DNA of 64,000 bases, from NCBI RefSeq assembly GCF_015277515.1, contig NZ_CP063767.1, forward strand, positions 930,001 through 994,000, written 5' to 3'. Made by a program: the position numbers and the translations under genes. The DNA is from Thermophilibacter immobilis (GTDB taxonomy: Bacteria; Actinomycetota; Coriobacteriia; Coriobacteriales; Atopobiaceae). Positions 27,762 through 35,449 of this stretch are shown one piece after another. Position 1 is the stretch's first letter, and the number at the start of each line of letters is the position of its first letter. Below the pieces are notes generated by a model. That model made no database searches. It saw only the letters and a list, made by a program, of their open reading frames with translations, and was not told the origin of the DNA.

Positions 27762-29450
27762 ATGTCTCCATTGTCACCTAACATTACGCGCAGAAATGCC
27801 CTCCTGTCTGCCTCGGTTGTTGCCGCCGGGCTTGCCCTCCCGGCCCCGGCCAGAGCTTTTGCGGACGAGCTTCTCGCTTCCTCGGACGTTATCGACTTTC
27901 TCTACATAGACTGCTCCACGCTGACGGCGGGAGACACTCAAAACATCGTCGTTTCCCTGAAGGAGGGGCTAACCTTTCAGGACGCCTCGTTGCAGGTGCA
28001 CAACAGCGATACCGCTGAGGACCTCACCCTTGATTTGGCTGGCTCGACGGACGTCTCCCTGCTGTTTACCTTCGCGCCCGCGACCGTGGGGGAGTACGTG
28101 GTGTCCAGCCTCTCTCTCGTCACGGAAGACGGTCAGAGTCTCGTAGACTTCTCTGACTGTGATGGCTCGTATCGGTCCTTTACGGCGACCTCGGCCATAG
28201 CGGCAATGTCTCTCGAAGTTGAGCCTACCAGCGATGACTCCGAGCCGACGCTTGAGGTCTACTCGGCCGACGAGGACGGCGAGACCATACAGCTCGACTC
28301 CATTGAGGAGGGCATCTCATCCTCTGCGGCAGAAACCTCTGCGACTGTGACTACGATGAGCATGAGGTCCGTCTCCTCCAAGAACCTCGTGGTCGCCCTT
28401 GATCCGGGCCATGTGGCGGTGAGCTCTGGTGCCGTGGGAGTCAACGGTACCACCGAGGCGTCGTGCACTTGGAAGATTGCTCAGTACTGCAAAGCAGAGC
28501 TCGAGACCTATCAGAACGTGAGCGTTGTCCTCACCGTGAGCCAGAGCGAGGCGCTTAGCAGCAGCACGGAGCTCAAGGTGCGCGTTCAGCGAGCGGTCGA
28601 CGCAGGTGCCGACGTCCTCGTGAGCCTTCACCTGAACTCGACCAGCGAGGGAGGCTCGTCAGGCACCGCCTACGGAGCTGAAGTCTGGGTCCCCTACTCT
28701 GCTGACTATAATTATGAAACCCATGTGGTTGGGGAGGCCCTAGGTAATCAAATCCTTGCTGAGCTCGAGAAACTCGGGCTCTCAAATCGCGGCACCAAGG
28801 TAAGGCCAAACGATCGCCATTACACCCAGTATGACTACCCGGATGGCACCATCGGAGACTACTACGGTATCATTCGCTATGCACGCGAGTCGAATCTCCC
28901 TGCCATCATTGTCGAGCACGCCTTTATCAATAATGGGAGCGACTACTATGCTTATTTGAGCAGCGATTCAAAGCTCCAGCGCCTGGGTGCTGCCGATGCG
29001 ACGGGCATAGCAAGCTACTATGGTCTGAGTCAGGTTGAGGGTGCGGTCTACCGTCTCTATAATCCCAACAGCGGAGACCATCACTACACCATGGACTCCA
29101 ACGAATACTCCACGCTTGGGAGTATCGGCTGGAAGCAGGAAGGGGTGGCGTGGATTTCGCCTGACTCTTCTACCACGCCTGTCTATCGCCTTTACAATCC
29201 CAACAGCGGCGATCATCACTATACAATGGACGTTCACGAGTACCAGACGCTCGGGACTATAGGTTGGAAACAAGAAGGTGTGGCTTGGTACTCCGATGAT
29301 GCTCATGGTGTTACCGTCTACCGTCTGTTTAATCCCAACGAGACCGTTGGCACTCACCACTACACCATGGACTCAAACGAGTATGCGACGCTTAAGATTC
29401 TTGGCTGGAAGCAGGAGGGCGTGGCTTGGTACGGAATGTCGGTCGGCTAG
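27762..29450 (+). CDS. Secreted N-acetylmuramoyl-L-alanine amidase with DUF5648-type repeats
   Basis: 562 residues. A twin-arginine-like signal (ITRRNALLSASVVAAGLALP) is followed by a ~170-residue domain of unknown type. An Amidase_3 zinc domain covers about residues 208-425: ALDPGH, the zinc Glu in NGTTEASC, SLHLNS, and the catalytic Glu in IIVEHAFIN. Three ~46-residue repeats of the form VYRLYNPNSGDHHYTMDSNE with GWKQEGVAW, matching DUF5648, end the protein. The enzyme cleaves the amide bond between muramic acid and L-alanine in peptidoglycan outside the cell. ATG 27762 has GGAGG 8 nt upstream. It is followed directly by a glucosaminidase gene carrying the same repeats. Confidence 0.92.
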   Translation: MSPLSPNITRRNALLSASVVAAGLALPAPARAFADELLASSDVIDFLYIDCSTLTAGDTQNIVVSLKEGLTFQDASLQVHNSDTAEDLTLDLAGSTDVSLLFTFAPATVGEYVVSSLSLVTEDGQSLVDFSDCDGSYRSFTATSAIAAMSLEVEPTSDDSEPTLEVYSADEDGETIQLDSIEEGISSSAAETSATVTTMSMRSVSSKNLVVALDPGHVAVSSGAVGVNGTTEASCTWKIAQYCKAELETYQNVSVVLTVSQSEALSSSTELKVRVQRAVDAGADVLVSLHLNSTSEGGSSGTAYGAEVWVPYSADYNYETHVVGEALGNQILAELEKLGLSNRGTKVRPNDRHYTQYDYPDGTIGDYYGIIRYARESNLPAIIVEHAFINNGSDYYAYLSSDSKLQRLGAADATGIASYYGLSQVEGAVYRLYNPNSGDHHYTMDSNEYSTLGSIGWKQEGVAWISPDSSTTPVYRLYNPNSGDHHYTMDVHEYQTLGTIGWKQEGVAWYSDDAHGVTVYRLFNPNETVGTHHYTMDSNEYATLKILGWKQEGVAWYGMSVG

Positions 29451-29488
29451 TTTCGCCGTTGGAATCGTACACACATGGAAGAATATGT

Positions 29489-30535
29489 ATGCTCATGCGA
29501 CGTATTGCTCAGACTACGGCGGTTATCCTTGCAGCTTCAGCCCTGTTTTTTGCGATTCCACTGACAGTTGCACAGGCGATGGAACAAGACTGTGCTGTCT
29601 ATCGTCTTTATAACCCCAATGACGGGGACCATCATTACACAACGGATTCCAACGAGTATGCGACGCTCGCGTCTTACGGTTGGAAGCAGGAGGGGGTGGC
29701 GTGGACTTCGCCTGAGTCGTCTAATACGCCCGTCTACCGTCTCTACAATCCCAACAGTGGCGATCACCACTACACAAAAGATGCCAATGAGTATGCGACG
29801 CTTGCGTCTTATGGTTGGAAGCAGGAGGGTATTGCATGGTATTCGGATGATTCCCAGTCCGTTGCGATCTACCGTCTCTACAATCCCAATGCCACCATCG
29901 GGACTCATCATTACACTATGGATTCTAATGAGTATGCAACGCTTAAGACCCTTGGTTGGAAGCAGGAGGGCGTGGCGTGGTATGCAATAGACACGACATC
30001 CACAGCTAAAACACCCATTATGGGGGCCTCGACCACGACGATCTCCCAGATGGTCTCTTACTACAAGAGCATGGGAGCCACGTATCCCTCGTCTGTCTAC
30101 ACGCAGTACGGCGCCTCGACCATCAAACAGTTCTGCACAATCCTTCTGGAGGAGGCCAACTCCGAGGGGGTTCGTGCTGAGGTCCTCTTTGCCCAGGCTA
30201 TGGTCGAGACGGGTAACTTGCAATTCGGGGGCTCCGTCAAGGTGGCGCAGTGCAACTTCGGTGGGCTCGGAGCTCTCGACGACGGCGGCTCGAGTGCCGA
30301 CTTTAGCTCGTACGGGAGCGACGGCGTGCGCATGGGGCTTCGTGCCCAGGCTCAGCATCTCAAGGCATATGCTTCCACGGCCGAGCCCAACAACACCTGT
30401 GTGGACCCGCGCTTTCAGTATGTCACTCGTGGCTGCGCGCCCCTGGTCGAGGATCTTGGCAGCGGAAAATGGGCGAGCGACCCGTCCTATGCGTCCAAGC
30501 TCCTGCGAGTGATGAGTCTTCTCGCCCAGAAGTAG
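29489..30535 (+). CDS. Secreted glucosaminidase with N-terminal DUF5648-type repeats
   Basis: 348 residues. A Sec signal peptide (RIAQTTAVILAASALFFAIP) is followed by three DUF5648-type repeats (about residues 35-172) nearly identical in style to those at the C-terminus of the preceding amidase. A glucosaminidase domain ends the protein (TIKQFCTILLEEANSEGVRA, QAMVETGNLQFGG with the likely catalytic Glu, CNFGGLGA). It should cleave the N-acetylglucosaminyl linkage of peptidoglycan. ATG 29489 has GGAAG about 7 nt upstream; the frame extends further upstream without a signal peptide. It starts 38 nt after the amidase stop, so co-expression is likely. The repeats probably target both enzymes to the same wall component. 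Confidence 0.9.
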   Translation: MLMRRIAQTTAVILAASALFFAIPLTVAQAMEQDCAVYRLYNPNDGDHHYTTDSNEYATLASYGWKQEGVAWTSPESSNTPVYRLYNPNSGDHHYTKDANEYATLASYGWKQEGIAWYSDDSQSVAIYRLYNPNATIGTHHYTMDSNEYATLKTLGWKQEGVAWYAIDTTSTAKTPIMGASTTTISQMVSYYKSMGATYPSSVYTQYGASTIKQFCTILLEEANSEGVRAEVLFAQAMVETGNLQFGGSVKVAQCNFGGLGALDDGGSSADFSSYGSDGVRMGLRAQAQHLKAYASTAEPNNTCVDPRFQYVTRGCAPLVEDLGSGKWASDPSYASKLLRVMSLLAQK

Positions 30536-30612
30536 TTTCCCTGACTGGTACTAAATTGGCTCCCAGCGGATTGTTCTAGCTATAGATAGGCTTTCGGGGT
30601 ATTATGTCTCTT

Positions 30613-30670
30613 GTGGCCTTTCGGCCACGGGTATCGCGCGCGAGCGCAGCTTTTTGTCCTGCGGGACAAA
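30613..30670 (+). promoter_or_regulatory. Structured leader of the cold-shock gene
   Basis: Two hairpins lie in the leader: GTGGCC/GGCCAC (30613-30628) and a 7-bp stem TTTGTCC/GGACAAA (30653-30670), the second just upstream of the ribosome binding site GAAAGAAAGG. A -10-like TATAGA lies near 30582. Cold-shock mRNAs often have temperature-responsive leaders, so control of translation is plausible. Confidence 0.45.
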
Positions 30671-30686
30671 GAAAGAAAGGCACGAC

Positions 30687-30890
30687 ATGGCTCAGGGTAC
30701 TGTTAAGTGGTTCAATCCGGACAAGGGCTACGGCTTCATCTCTCGTGAGGATGGTGACGATCTGTTCGTCCACTACTCTGAGGTCGAGATGGACGGCTTC
30801 AAGACTCTGGACGAGGGCCAGGCCGTCGAGTTCGAGATCACGACCGGTCAGAACGGCAAGCTCCAGGCGTCCCACGTACACAAGATCTAA
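30687..30890 (+). CDS. Cold-shock protein, CspA family
   Basis: 67 residues, the usual size for a bacterial cold-shock domain. It starts [20 protein letters not shown], containing the RNP1 motif (KGYGFI), and later has [14 protein letters not shown], matching RNP2 (LFVHYS). The protein binds single-stranded RNA and DNA and acts as an RNA chaperone. ATG 30687 has GAAAGAAAGG upstream; an upstream extension of the frame is untranslated leader. It has its own intrinsic terminator, so it is a single-gene unit. The symbol is left blank because several csp paralogues are usual in one genome. Confidence 0.97.
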   Translation: MAQGTVKWFNPDKGYGFISREDGDDLFVHYSEVEMDGFKTLDEGQAVEFEITTGQNGKLQASHVHKI

Positions 30891-30917
30891 GCCCTATTTA
30901 CTTATAGAGAGCTGAGA

Positions 30918-30947
30918 GGAGGCCCACACAGGTGGGTCTCCTTTTTT
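30918..30947 (+). terminator. Intrinsic terminator of the cold-shock gene
   Basis: A 10-bp stem with one G-T pair (30918-30927 with 30932-30941) and loop ACAG is followed by six T. It sits 27 nt after the stop codon. Confidence 0.92.
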
Positions 30948-31133
30948 ATGCATGTCCACTGGGGCGCGGGGTCGCCGGGGCTTTCCGGTGAGAGGCAGAT
31001 GAAGACGCCGCAAGCGCCCCGCGGGTTCGAGCTTGCATGCTCAGAGCGGGGCACTTTCGTCACATGGAAGTCAAAAAAAGCCGCATACGCCCCTCAGAGT
31101 TTCCGGTCCTCCTTCTCGCCCCCCTCCGCGTCC

Positions 31134-31162
31134 TTGACAGCACTTCGAGTTCAGGCTAGATT
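31134..31162 (+). promoter_or_regulatory. Sigma-70 type promoter of the ABC exporter operon
   Basis: A perfect -35 TTGACA (31134-31139) and a -10 TAGATT (31157-31162) are spaced 17 nt apart and end 30 nt before the ATG of the first exporter gene. Nothing else was recognised between the cold-shock terminator and this promoter. Confidence 0.85.
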
Positions 31163-31192
31163 GCCCACACACACGGGGCGAGAAGGGAAGCG

Positions 31193-33034
31193 ATGGGCAG
31201 CGGTGCACCGACGGAAGACGCGGTCCTGACGAGGGCGTCTTCAGCTGATGAGGAGCAGGGGAGCGCAGCAGGAGGCTACAGCAAGCGCACGTCGATGCGG
31301 CTTCTGCTGAGCCTCCTTTCTCCCTACAAGGCGCTTGTCGCGGGCACGCTGCTCATGCTCCTGTGCGACACGGCGGGCATGCTCTACGTTCCCACCCAGC
31401 TCTCGGCCATCATCAACGTGGCCGTTACCACGCACGACGTCAACGCGCTCATGCGCCACGGCGTGGCCATGCTCATCGCGGCGCTCGTGGGCTCGGGAGG
31501 CTACATCTCGTCGACCTACCTGGCCTCGCAGCTGTGCGCCAAGGTGGGCCGTGACCTGCGCATGGGCGTCTACGAGTCCTCGCTGGCCTTCTCGGGCTCC
31601 GACTTCAACCGCTTCGGTACGGGGTCCATGATCACGCGCACGCTCTCCGACGTCAACGTCATACAGCAGACGCTGCTCATGACCATACTCATGATCGTTC
31701 CGGTGCCCCTGATGTGCGCGATCTCAATCATCTTGGGCTTCTCGACCGACGCCGTCATGGGACGGGTCCTGCTCGTCGTGACGTTTGCCTCGCTCGCGAT
31801 TTCGGTGGCGGCCGTGCTCCACTCCGCGCCCATCTTCACGCGTCTCCAGGGCTTCATAGACGCGATGAACGTGCGCCTGCGCGAGGCGATGACCGGTGTG
31901 CGCGTGATACGCGCGTTTGGCAAGGAGGCCCACGAGCGCGGCCGCCTTGACGAGACCTTCACGGACTACGCCACCAACGCCATCAGCGTGAACCTCATCT
32001 TCGCGGTCACCGACTCCATGACCTTCTTCCTGATGAACGCCGTGGAGGCCCTGATCATGTGGCTCGGCGCCGACCGCGTGGGGGTCCATGCGATGCAGAT
32101 CGGCTCGATCTCGGCGCTCGTGGAGTACGCGATGCTCATCATGTCCTTCATGATGATGGCTCAGTTCGCCCTCCTCTCCGTGCCGCGCGCGCTGGCCTGC
32201 CTGGCGCGCGCCTCCGAGGTCCTGGGCCTCTCGCCTGAGATTCGCGACCTCGCCTCGTGCTCCCCGGCGGATGACCCTGCGGTCGACGAGGTGGCCCGCT
32301 TCGACCAGGTGAGCCTGCGCTTCTCGGACGCCGACGAGGACACCCTGCACGACCTCAGCTTCTCCCTCAGGCGCGGCCAGGTGACGGCCATCATCGGAAA
32401 CACCGGCTCTGGCAAGTCGACGATCGCCAAGATGCTCCTGCGCTTCAACGACGTTACGGCGGGAAGCCTGCGTTTCGGCGGCATCGACGTGCGCAACCTC
32501 GCCCAGGCGGACCTGCGAGCCCGCATCGCCTATGTCCCCCAGAAGGCGTGGCTCTTCTCGGGCACGATCGCGCAGAACCTGCGCCACGGCAACGACGAGG
32601 CCTCCGACGAGCGGCTCTGGCACGCCCTCGAGGTCGCCCAGGCCTCCTTCGTCCGCGAGCTGCCGGAGGGGCTGGGCACGCGCGTGGCCCAGGGCGGGAC
32701 GAACTTCTCGGGCGGGCAGCGCCAGCGGCTCGCCATCGCCCGGGCTCTTGTGCGCGAGGCCGATCTCTACGTCTTCGACGACTCGTTCTCCGCGCTCGAC
32801 TACAAGACCGACGCGGCGCTGCGCCATGCGCTCTCGGCCGAGCTCTCCGGCGCGGCGACGCTCATCATCGCCCAGCGCGTGAGCACGATCCACGACGCCA
32901 ATCAGATCGTCGTCTTGAAGGACGGCTCGGTCGTGGGCAGGGGAACCCACGAGGAGCTCATGGACGGCTGCCCCACCTACCGAGCCATAGCCGACTCCCA
33001 GACCAGGGGGGAGGGCGACCATGGCGGACGATAG
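31193..33034 (+). CDS. ABC exporter subunit with degenerate nucleotide site
   Basis: 613 residues: six transmembrane helices (about 40-330), then a nucleotide-binding domain. The domain shows Walker A GNTGSGKST, a Q-loop, signature NFSGGQRQRLAIARAL and Walker B YVFDDSFSALD. The catalytic Glu after Walker B is Asp here, the mark of the degenerate half of heterodimeric exporters such as TM287/288. These proteins export drugs, lipids or peptides with ATP. ATG 31193 has AAGGGAAG upstream and a strong promoter before it. It overlaps the next gene by 14 nt, consistent with a paired heterodimer. The substrate is unknown. Confidence 0.93.
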   Translation: MGSGAPTEDAVLTRASSADEEQGSAAGGYSKRTSMRLLLSLLSPYKALVAGTLLMLLCDTAGMLYVPTQLSAIINVAVTTHDVNALMRHGVAMLIAALVGSGGYISSTYLASQLCAKVGRDLRMGVYESSLAFSGSDFNRFGTGSMITRTLSDVNVIQQTLLMTILMIVPVPLMCAISIILGFSTDAVMGRVLLVVTFASLAISVAAVLHSAPIFTRLQGFIDAMNVRLREAMTGVRVIRAFGKEAHERGRLDETFTDYATNAISVNLIFAVTDSMTFFLMNAVEALIMWLGADRVGVHAMQIGSISALVEYAMLIMSFMMMAQFALLSVPRALACLARASEVLGLSPEIRDLASCSPADDPAVDEVARFDQVSLRFSDADEDTLHDLSFSLRRGQVTAIIGNTGSGKSTIAKMLLRFNDVTAGSLRFGGIDVRNLAQADLRARIAYVPQKAWLFSGTIAQNLRHGNDEASDERLWHALEVAQASFVRELPEGLGTRVAQGGTNFSGGQRQRLAIARALVREADLYVFDDSFSALDYKTDAALRHALSAELSGAATLIIAQRVSTIHDANQIVVLKDGSVVGRGTHEELMDGCPTYRAIADSQTRGEGDHGGR

Positions 33035-34850
33035 GGACCTCGAGGCCACGGGCGCGGGCGCCGAGAGGCGCGGGGCCGACCCCGCGAGCTCCCGCAGGAC
33101 CGTGGGCAGGCTCTGGCTGGCGGCCGCCGGCCAGCGCTGGAGGCTCGTCGTTGCCGCCGCCTGCTCGATTGCGAGCGTGGCGGGAAGCGTGGCCGCGACG
33201 GCCTACAGCGCCCACCTGATGGACCTGCTCTGGGAGAACATCCAGGCGTCCTTCTCCGCGGGCGAGCCCTTCGTGGTCACGCTTCACAACGGCGGTGCCC
33301 AGATCCTGACGTTTCTGGGCCTCTGGACGTGCTCCTGGCTGTTCTACACCGTCCAGACGCTCGTCATGGCGAGCTTCGCCGAGCGCCTCAACCTCGCCCT
33401 GCGCTCCCGGATCTCTCTCAAGCTCGGGCGGCTTCCGCTTGCCTACTACGACGCTCACCAGCCCGGCGACGCGATCAGCCGAGCCACGAACGACCTCGAC
33501 AAGATCTCGGAGGTCCTGCAGCGCGGCCTCCTCCAGATCATGACCTCGGTGGTCACCGTGATCTGCTCCGTGGCCGTGATGTGCACCTACAGCCTCACGC
33601 TCGCGAGCGTCTTCGCGTGCTTCGTGCTCGTTTCGTTCATGGTGACCAAGGTCGTGGGCGTCCGGACTCTCAAGGTCGCCTCAAGGCGCCAGGCGCTGCT
33701 CGGCACCCTTACGGGGCGCGTTGAGGAGGCCTACAGCGGGCGCGCGGTCATCAAGGCCTTCGGTCGCGAGCCCCAGAGCCTCGAGGAGATTCGCCAGGCC
33801 GCCGACGACCTCGCCGAGGTCTCCGCCTCGGCGGACTTCCTCACCAACGCGATCGCGCCGGCCATCCGCTTCCTCATGCGCCTGTGCCAGGTCGCGGTGG
33901 GGCTTCTCGCCGGCGGCATGCTCGTGGCCGGCCAGCTCTCCGTGGGAGTCTTCCAGGCGTTCTTCCAGTACGTGCTCAAGGCGTCCGAGCCGCTCATGCA
34001 GCTCTCGCTCACCATGAACATGCTGCAGGGCGCCCTGGCCGCCGCCGAGCGCGTGTTCGCGCTGCTCGACGAGGACGAGATCGTGGCCGACCCGCCGGTG
34101 CCCGCCCAGCTTGCGGCGTCCTCGGGCGGGCGCGTGGCCTTCGAGCACGTGTGCTTTGGCTACGCGCCAGACCAACCGCTCATGCGCGACGTGTCCTTCG
34201 TGGCCGAGCCGGGGCAGAAGGTCGCCATCGTCGGGGCCACGGGCGCCGGCAAGACGACCCTCATCAACCTGCTCATGCGCTTCTACGAGGTCGACGGCGG
34301 GCGCGTTACGCTCGACGGCGTGGACACGCGCGAGCTCACGCGCGCGGATCTGCGCCGCCGCTTTGGCATGGTGCTGCAGGACGCCTGGCTCTTCGAGGGG
34401 ACCATCGCCGAGAACATTGCCTACGGGAAGCCCGGGGCGACGACCGAGGAGGTCGAGGCCGCCGCCCGCGCCGCGCACGTGGACTTCTTCGTGCGCACGC
34501 TGCCGCGCGGCTACGACACCATGCTCTCCAACGACGCCGAGAACGTCTCGCAGGGCCAGCGGCAGCTGCTCACCATCGCCCGCGCGATGCTCACGGACCC
34601 GTCCATCCTTATCCTCGACGAGGCCACCTCGAGCGTGGACACCCGCACCGAGCAGGCCATTGTGCGTGCGATGGAGGCCGTCATGGAGAACCGCACGAGC
34701 TTCGTCATCGCGCACCGCCTCTCCACGATCGTGGATGCCGACCTCATCTTGGTGATGGAGTCCGGCACCATCATCGAGCAGGGTACCCACAGCGAGCTTC
34801 TGGCCGCCGGCGGTGCCTATGCCGAGCTCTACCGCAGCCAGTTCGCATAG
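33021..34850 (+). CDS. ABC exporter subunit with complete catalytic site
   Basis: 609 residues, with six transmembrane helices followed by a nucleotide-binding domain: Walker A GATGAGKTT, signature NVSQGQRQLLTIARAM and Walker B LILDEATSSVD with the catalytic Glu present, then the H-loop IAHRLS. It is the consensus partner of the preceding degenerate subunit, and the two should form one heterodimeric exporter in the cytoplasmic membrane. ATG 33021 lies within the end of the first gene, so translation is coupled. A Lys/Arg-poor cytoplasmic N-terminus of ~30 residues precedes the first helix. A T-less hairpin lies about 90 nt downstream. Confidence 0.93.
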   Translation: MADDRDLEATGAGAERRGADPASSRRTVGRLWLAAAGQRWRLVVAAACSIASVAGSVAATAYSAHLMDLLWENIQASFSAGEPFVVTLHNGGAQILTFLGLWTCSWLFYTVQTLVMASFAERLNLALRSRISLKLGRLPLAYYDAHQPGDAISRATNDLDKISEVLQRGLLQIMTSVVTVICSVAVMCTYSLTLASVFACFVLVSFMVTKVVGVRTLKVASRRQALLGTLTGRVEEAYSGRAVIKAFGREPQSLEEIRQAADDLAEVSASADFLTNAIAPAIRFLMRLCQVAVGLLAGGMLVAGQLSVGVFQAFFQYVLKASEPLMQLSLTMNMLQGALAAAERVFALLDEDEIVADPPVPAQLAASSGGRVAFEHVCFGYAPDQPLMRDVSFVAEPGQKVAIVGATGAGKTTLINLLMRFYEVDGGRVTLDGVDTRELTRADLRRRFGMVLQDAWLFEGTIAENIAYGKPGATTEEVEAAARAAHVDFFVRTLPRGYDTMLSNDAENVSQGQRQLLTIARAMLTDPSILILDEATSSVDTRTEQAIVRAMEAVMENRTSFVIAHRLSTIVDADLILVMESGTIIEQGTHSELLAAGGAYAELYRSQFA

Positions 34851-34882
34851 GCCCGCGCCTGGTGGGAACCAGCCATTCAAAT

Positions 34883-34925
34883 TTGAAAATCTTTATGTAT
34901 GCCCGGAGTCGTACATAGAGATTTT
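34883..34925. repeat. Imperfect dyad downstream of the ABC exporter genes
   Basis: AAAATCTTTATGTATG and CGTACATAGAGATTTT form a 16-bp inverted repeat with three mismatches around CCCGGAGT. A related ACGTACATAAATG occurs near 34993. The pair may be an operator or part of a terminator region. Confidence 0.4.
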
Positions 34926-34938
34926 CTCCAACTGAGAA

Positions 34939-34970
34939 ACCCCTGATGGCGGATGCGAGCCATCAGGGGT
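34939..34970. terminator. Hairpin after the ABC exporter operon, no T-tract
   Basis: A perfect 12-bp stem (34939-34950 with 34959-34970) closes an 8-nt loop, between the exporter operon and the convergent zinc-ribbon gene. The sequence after it is CAAAGGATTT, so only a weak T-run is available. Confidence 0.55.
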
Positions 34971-35042
34971 CAAAGGATTTATTAGCGAGTGCAGACGTAC
35001 ATAAATGTTTTTGAGGGGACTTGGGTCAGCTTGCCCGCGGGC

Positions 35043-35279
35043 CTACGCGCTGGGACAGGAGTCGCAGGCCGCGCCCGAGACCTTCTCGGCATGGGAGCCC
35101 TTGGTGCGCTGGTCGGTGTTGTAGAAGCCCGATCCCCTGAAGACGATGCTTGAGGGGTCGAAGAGACGCTCGGCTTCGTGGCCGCAGCTGGGGCAGACGA
35201 CCTTGGGCCGCGCGCTCATGGGGTGCTCCACCTCGAACGTTGCGTCGCAGGCCGGGCAGTGGTAGTCATAACGAGCCAT
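35043..35279 (-). CDS. FmdB-like zinc ribbon protein
   Basis: 78 residues. The N-terminus is MARYDYHCPACDATFEVEHP, with a second Cys pair in VVCPSCGHEAERLF, the four-Cys zinc ribbon of the FmdB putative regulatory family. A short tail (VSGAACDSCPSA) holds two more Cys. ATG 35279 has GGAGG 5 nt upstream; the frame extends nine codons further without support. The function of this small family is poorly known; regulation of amide or one-carbon genes was proposed for the founding member. It is transcribed divergently from the HAD-TPK gene. Confidence 0.88.
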   Translation of the reverse strand: MARYDYHCPACDATFEVEHPMSARPKVVCPSCGHEAERLFDPSSIVFRGSGFYNTDQRTKGSHAEKVSGAACDSCPSA

Positions 35280-35331
35280 GTTTCCTCCGAAGGTACCGCT
35301 TTGCAAACGTCTGATACTGTACCCAATGTCG

Positions 35332-35357
35332 CGCGCCTCGGGGCGCGGGTTTTTTTT
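35332..35357 (+). terminator. Terminator-like hairpin with T8 and no gene before it
   Basis: CGCGCC/GGCGCG with loop TCGG (35332-35347) is followed by GG and eight T. No plus-strand gene ends here, so it may stop antisense readthrough from the exporter operon or act in the leader of the next gene. Confidence 0.6.
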
Positions 35358-35449
35358 CGGTCGGTCCTGGCTGGCGCCAGCGTGCGCGCGCCCAGTCGAA
35401 ATCCTGGGCTATCATGTGACGACACGCAGGGCGGACGCGAGGGAGCGCA

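Noticed and set aside
35307-35449. TPP riboswitch before the thiamine pyrophosphokinase fusion
   Set aside because: I could not find the conserved CTGAGA and ACCTG-type elements; only a terminator-like hairpin and the start region are visible.
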